64,000 bases of DNA. Source: Amycolatopsis sp. NBC_01480. GTDB lineage: Bacteria; Actinomycetota; Actinomycetes; Mycobacteriales; Pseudonocardiaceae. Below, in pieces: positions 61,200 to 64,000 of the stretch. How positions within the stretch are numbered: position 1 is the first letter of the stretch; the number at the start of each line of letters is the position of its first letter. Below the pieces are notes generated by a model that was not told the origin of the DNA, searched no databases, and saw only the letters and a program-made list of their open reading frames with translations. Made by a program: the position numbers and the translations under genes. Location of the stretch: the NCBI RefSeq assembly GCF_036227205.1, contig NZ_CP109442.1, positions 10,006,920-10,070,919 of the forward strand, read 5' to 3'.

Positions 61200-62732
61200 T
61201 CAGCGACCTGTCGACCGGGTTCGGTCCGGTGGCTCCTTCCGCTTCGGCTGGAAATCGGCCGCAGGCAGCACCGGCTCGTGAACGTGGTGTTGTGCGGCGA
61301 TTTGGTACACCCGTCGCTCGACGGGGTCGAACTGCGGCCACGGGACGAATCCGTCCTCGGCGAACCGTACGCACAGCCCGTGCAGGTGGGTCGCGACGGC
61401 CTGAGGAGGCGCTTCGCCGCCGACCCTCCGCGGCCCGGTGATGACGGACAGCACGTCGAAGGCGAACGCGATGTCCAGGCCGTGGGCGGCGCCGAGACGC
61501 CCCTTGAGCGCGGGGGAAGGCCAGTCGAACTCGTAGACGTGGCTCCGGCCTTGGTGTGCCTCGGCGAACTGACGTGCCGGCAACCGGAAGAACAGGTCAG
61601 AGACCACGGCAGACCACACCATCCCCGCCCCGCGCTCGGGATGGTGGCGTGCGTAGGCGTCGTAAAGGCCGTTGCCGTTCGGGTGCACGTGGCGCAGCAT
61701 CCACCGTGCCACCGGCCGGGGAGCGAAGCGCAACATCGTGGTCGCGAAGAACAGGTCGACCTCATCGGCGGTCGTGCCGATGAGCAGATCGACATCCCTG
61801 CCCGCACCGTGCCGAAGAGACGTGAGCGGGTGCTGCGGAACTACGTCGTCGCCATACACCGGCCCGACGAGCATCATTCCGAGATAAGGGTTGTAGCCGG
61901 TGTCATCCCGGAAATCGACGACGCCCGGCCGAGCCGCCCGCTGCATCGCCGGCAAGGCGTCGGCCACGGTACGGGAACGAAAGCCCTCGACGTCGGGAGG
62001 CACGGCGAGGCTTTTGGCGATGCGGGTGACGGCACGCTTCGCTGTATCGATGGGCAATGCTGTACCCCCGCCGCTTTGCAGGATGGCGCGGCGGAACAAT
62101 CCCGTGGTGAGCGGGCTCGCCACCAGGGAGGCGATCGAAATCGCGCCGGCGGACTGCCCGAAGATCGTGACGTTTCCCGGGTCGCCGCCGAACGCGGCGA
62201 CGTTGCTTTGCACCCAGTGCAGGGCAGCGATCATGTCCCGCAGTCCGAGGTTCGTCGGCGCTCCCGCAATGGGCAGGAACCCCTCGACGCCGAGCCGGTA
62301 GTTGATGACGACGATCACCACACCGGATCGGGCGAAGGAAACGCCGTTGAAGGCAGCCAGGTCCTTACGGCCGATGGTGAAAGCGCCGCCGTGGATCCAT
62401 ACCATCACAGGCCGGGGACGATCACTCCTCCGCCCAGGTGCCCAAACGTTCAGTGACAGGTAGTCGTCTCCCTTGTGCCAGCCGTCCGCGGCGAGGTCGG
62501 CGACATCCAGCCTCCGGAATTTGCTGACCGGCTGTGGGGCGCTGGGGCCGAAGGGCTGGGTGGCGTCGAACTCGCCCTCCCAAGGCACAACGGGCTCCGG
62601 GGCCAGGAACCGGCGGTGACCAACAGGCGGCGCGGCGTAGGGGATATTCCGGAACTCGACCACGCCGTCGTGGATACGGCCACGCACCACGCCCGCATCG
62701 GTCTGGACCAGTGACTCATCCGCACTCGACAT
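61200..62732 (-). CDS. Carboxylesterase (type B, COesterase family)
   Basis: 510 aa from ATG at 62732 (MSSADESLVQ), after GGTGGGAA. Type B carboxylesterase marks: VRGRIHDGVVEFRNIPYAAP (near 15-34), DDYLSLNVWAP (near 90), oxyanion loop VMVWIHGGAFTIGRKD (near 110), nucleophile in VTIFGQSAGAISI (Ser near 190), and later acid and His candidates in TTADEVDLFF (near 325) and GLDIAFAFDV (near 415). No signal peptide, so it is cytoplasmic. It hydrolyses esters of unknown nature. Divergent from the LysR regulator at 62952, which probably controls it. Confidence 0.9.
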   Translation of the reverse strand: MSSADESLVQTDAGVVRGRIHDGVVEFRNIPYAAPPVGHRRFLAPEPVVPWEGEFDATQPFGPSAPQPVSKFRRLDVADLAADGWHKGDDYLSLNVWAPGRRSDRPRPVMVWIHGGAFTIGRKDLAAFNGVSFARSGVVIVVINYRLGVEGFLPIAGAPTNLGLRDMIAALHWVQSNVAAFGGDPGNVTIFGQSAGAISIASLVASPLTTGLFRRAILQSGGGTALPIDTAKRAVTRIAKSLAVPPDVEGFRSRTVADALPAMQRAARPGVVDFRDDTGYNPYLGMMLVGPVYGDDVVPQHPLTSLRHGAGRDVDLLIGTTADEVDLFFATTMLRFAPRPVARWMLRHVHPNGNGLYDAYARHHPERGAGMVWSAVVSDLFFRLPARQFAEAHQGRSHVYEFDWPSPALKGRLGAAHGLDIAFAFDVLSVITGPRRVGGEAPPQAVATHLHGLCVRFAEDGFVPWPQFDPVERRVYQIAAQHHVHEPVLPAADFQPKRKEPPDRTRSTGR

Positions 62733-62900
62733 TTCCCACCATTTCCATGGCCACACACATGCCGGCCTAAGCTGAACGCAGGTTGTTGACGAGCGCCATC
62801 GGTGACGCACAGGTCCTGATCACCAGTGCGATCCTCGATCAACTCATCCCCTTAATGCTCGCGCACGGACGAACAAAGCATCCAATACCAAAACGGTACG

Positions 62901-62925
62901 CTGTGATGCTTGGGAAGTATCACAG
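62901..62925. promoter_or_regulatory. LysR box CTGTGAT-N11-ATCACAG
   Basis: A perfect 7-bp inverted repeat with an 11-bp spacer, containing the T-N11-A core of LysR-type operators. It lies 27 bp before the LysR start and about 170 bp before the divergent esterase start. Confidence 0.75.
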
Positions 62926-62951
62926 CAGGGATCCCTGGGTAGGCTGCGGTG

Positions 62952-63815
62952 ATGGATACTGTCGAGACCCGTGAGCTGAGGTACTTCGTCACGGTCGCCG
63001 AGGAACTGCACTTCGGCCGCGCAGCCGAGCGCCTCGGCATGGCCCAGCCGCCGCTGTCCCGGGCGATCCAGCAGCTCGAGCGACGCCTCGGTGTCAGTCT
63101 GCTGGAGCGGAACCGCCGCGAGGTATCCCTGACCGGCGCCGGAGAGGTGCTGTTGCACGAGGGCCGCGCTGCCCTCGACGCGGCCACAGCTGCCGCTCGC
63201 CGCACCCGTCGTGCCGGTGGAGCTGACAGCTCGCGCGGCCCTCGCAACCGCCTGGTGCTCGCAGTGAAGGCCGCCACGTCGCATGAGCTGGTGCAGAAGC
63301 TCCTCGACGCCTACGCGGCCGAGCCCGATGCGGCCGAGATCGAGGTGCTGCCGAGCGGCATGTGCGAGCAGGAGGAAATGCTGCGTGATGGCCGTGCTGA
63401 TGTGGCATTCATGCACACGCCGTTCGACTCTCTCGCCGCGTTCGACAGCGAGGAACTGCTGACCGAGGCGCCGATCGCCATTCTGCCCGCGAGGCACCCC
63501 CTCGCCACCCGCAAGACTTTGTGCCTTGCTGACCTGACCGGCCTCCCTGACCTCCCGCTGGCCCGCTTCTCCCGCCACGGCACGTACCCACCCGGCCCGG
63601 GCCCCGAAATCCATGACCAGACGCAGCTGGCCCAGCTGATCGCTCTCGGGCGCACCACGGCCGTCTTCCCTGAGTCCGCCCGCGCCTGGCTGTGGGCCGA
63701 GCATGCTGCGGTCCCCGTGACCGACGCACCTCCGGTCGTCACTCACATCGCCTGGCCCGCGCACAGCCGCTCCCTCGCTCTCGCCGGGCTGATCCGCACG
63801 GCGACACAGCTGTGA
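62952..63815 (+). CDS. LysR-family regulator
   Basis: 287 aa from ATG at 62952 (GTG at 62949 is an in-frame alternative). Winged helix at about 5-62 (RELRYFVTVAEELHFGRAAE, MAQPPLSRAIQQLERRLGVS), then an effector domain (about 90-285) with LLTEAPIAILPARHPLATRK. The helix-turn-helix is of the type that reads aromatic and short-chain acid signals. Divergent from the carboxylesterase gene, with a textbook LysR box between them, so it most likely regulates that gene and itself. Confidence 0.9.
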   Translation: MDTVETRELRYFVTVAEELHFGRAAERLGMAQPPLSRAIQQLERRLGVSLLERNRREVSLTGAGEVLLHEGRAALDAATAAARRTRRAGGADSSRGPRNRLVLAVKAATSHELVQKLLDAYAAEPDAAEIEVLPSGMCEQEEMLRDGRADVAFMHTPFDSLAAFDSEELLTEAPIAILPARHPLATRKTLCLADLTGLPDLPLARFSRHGTYPPGPGPEIHDQTQLAQLIALGRTTAVFPESARAWLWAEHAAVPVTDAPPVVTHIAWPAHSRSLALAGLIRTATQL

Positions 63816-63907
63816 CAGGCACTGCGCGACCCGGCGAACACCTGGCCCTTCATTGCCAGGTTTCCCACGTCGGCCCGCCTTGGTGAGATCGGCGGGCCGG
63901 CTCGGTG

Positions 63908-63958
63908 TGGCGGATGACGCTTCCCCTTCACTCAGCGCGGCGGAAGCGCCATCCGCCA
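63908..63958 (+). terminator. Long hairpin after the LysR gene
   Basis: Arms 63908-63924 and 63942-63958 pair over 17 bp with one mismatch. It lies 93 nt past the stop. A likely terminator or intergenic repeat; no T tract. Confidence 0.45.
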
Positions 63959-64000
63959 GACCCACTCTGGGAGCGTTCGCGAGACTCGGCAGGTCTCCAG

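Noticed and set aside
60705..62456. A 583-codon plus-strand frame across the integrase remnant and esterase
   Set aside because: After the integrase fragment it is only the reverse shadow of the esterase gene.
12..63990. CRISPR array or phage-defence system
   Set aside because: No regularly spaced repeats and no Cas, restriction or toxin-antitoxin proteins were recognised.

Overview
The window is high-GC actinomycete DNA, probably Pseudonocardiaceae (Amycolatopsis/Saccharopolyspora-like). The evidence is the codon composition, GTG/TTG starts with AGGAGG-type ribosome sites, and lineage-typical families (HSP18-type regulator, DUF6292, CDGSH protein beside a haem-oxygenase-like protein, PucR, PaaX). 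No rRNA, complete tRNA, replication origin or CRISPR array was seen.

Layout. 0.7-5.7 kb looks like chromosomal backbone: a small membrane protein, a heat-shock module (RheA-like regulator, DUF6292 protein, Hsp18) whose two promoters share a RheA-type operator and a duplicated 5' region, an iron-redox pair, and a MerR-type regulator behind a leader of about 620 nt. At 6088-6133 lies the 3' half of a CAU-anticodon tRNA, in the orientation expected of an integration scar, so DNA to its right is probably an acquired island. 6.5-12 kb holds island-edge genes and nested insertion sequences: an IS630 remnant, an IS1380 element inserted at CTAG beside it, an IS3 element inside the IS1380 transposase, and an intact IS630.

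12-25 kb is a hydantoinase/oxoprolinase-type cluster: PucR regulator, Asp/Glu racemase, HyuA, two different HyuB proteins, a tandem NTF2-like protein, a DUF917 and HyuA-like pair, and an amidohydrolase. It is probably for ATP-dependent opening of a cyclic amide or imide, or a related carboxylation; the substrate is unknown.

25-35 kb is a divergent locus that reads as salicylate to gentisate through CoA thioesters: aryl-CoA ligase, salicylyl-CoA 5-hydroxylase fused to an Old Yellow Enzyme domain, thioesterase, gentisate 1,2-dioxygenase, a maleate-isomerase-type protein, fumarylpyruvate-type hydrolase, a PaaX regulator and a nitrilase. 35-44 kb is one long minus-strand operon: MBL hydrolase, aromatic-acid transporter, FAH-family hydrolase, CoA ligase, then MetF, PurU, a LigM-like O-demethylase and FolD. 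The last four make a complete route that strips methyl from an aryl ether and oxidises it to formate. Together the two loci suggest growth on a methoxylated aromatic such as 2-methoxybenzoate via salicylate and gentisate (inference). 45-48.7 kb adds a CoA ligase, a quinone-oxidoreductase-like enzyme and a hydratase.

49.5-61.2 kb is bounded by 77-bp direct repeats. It carries an NTF2-like protein, an alpha/beta hydrolase with a cupin protein and TetR regulator, an FAD monooxygenase with a broken paralogous TetR gene, an IS5-family transposase gene split by a second copy of the same IS3 element, an XRE regulator, a glycosyltransferase and decayed integrases. The window ends with a carboxylesterase and a divergent LysR regulator with a clear LysR box.
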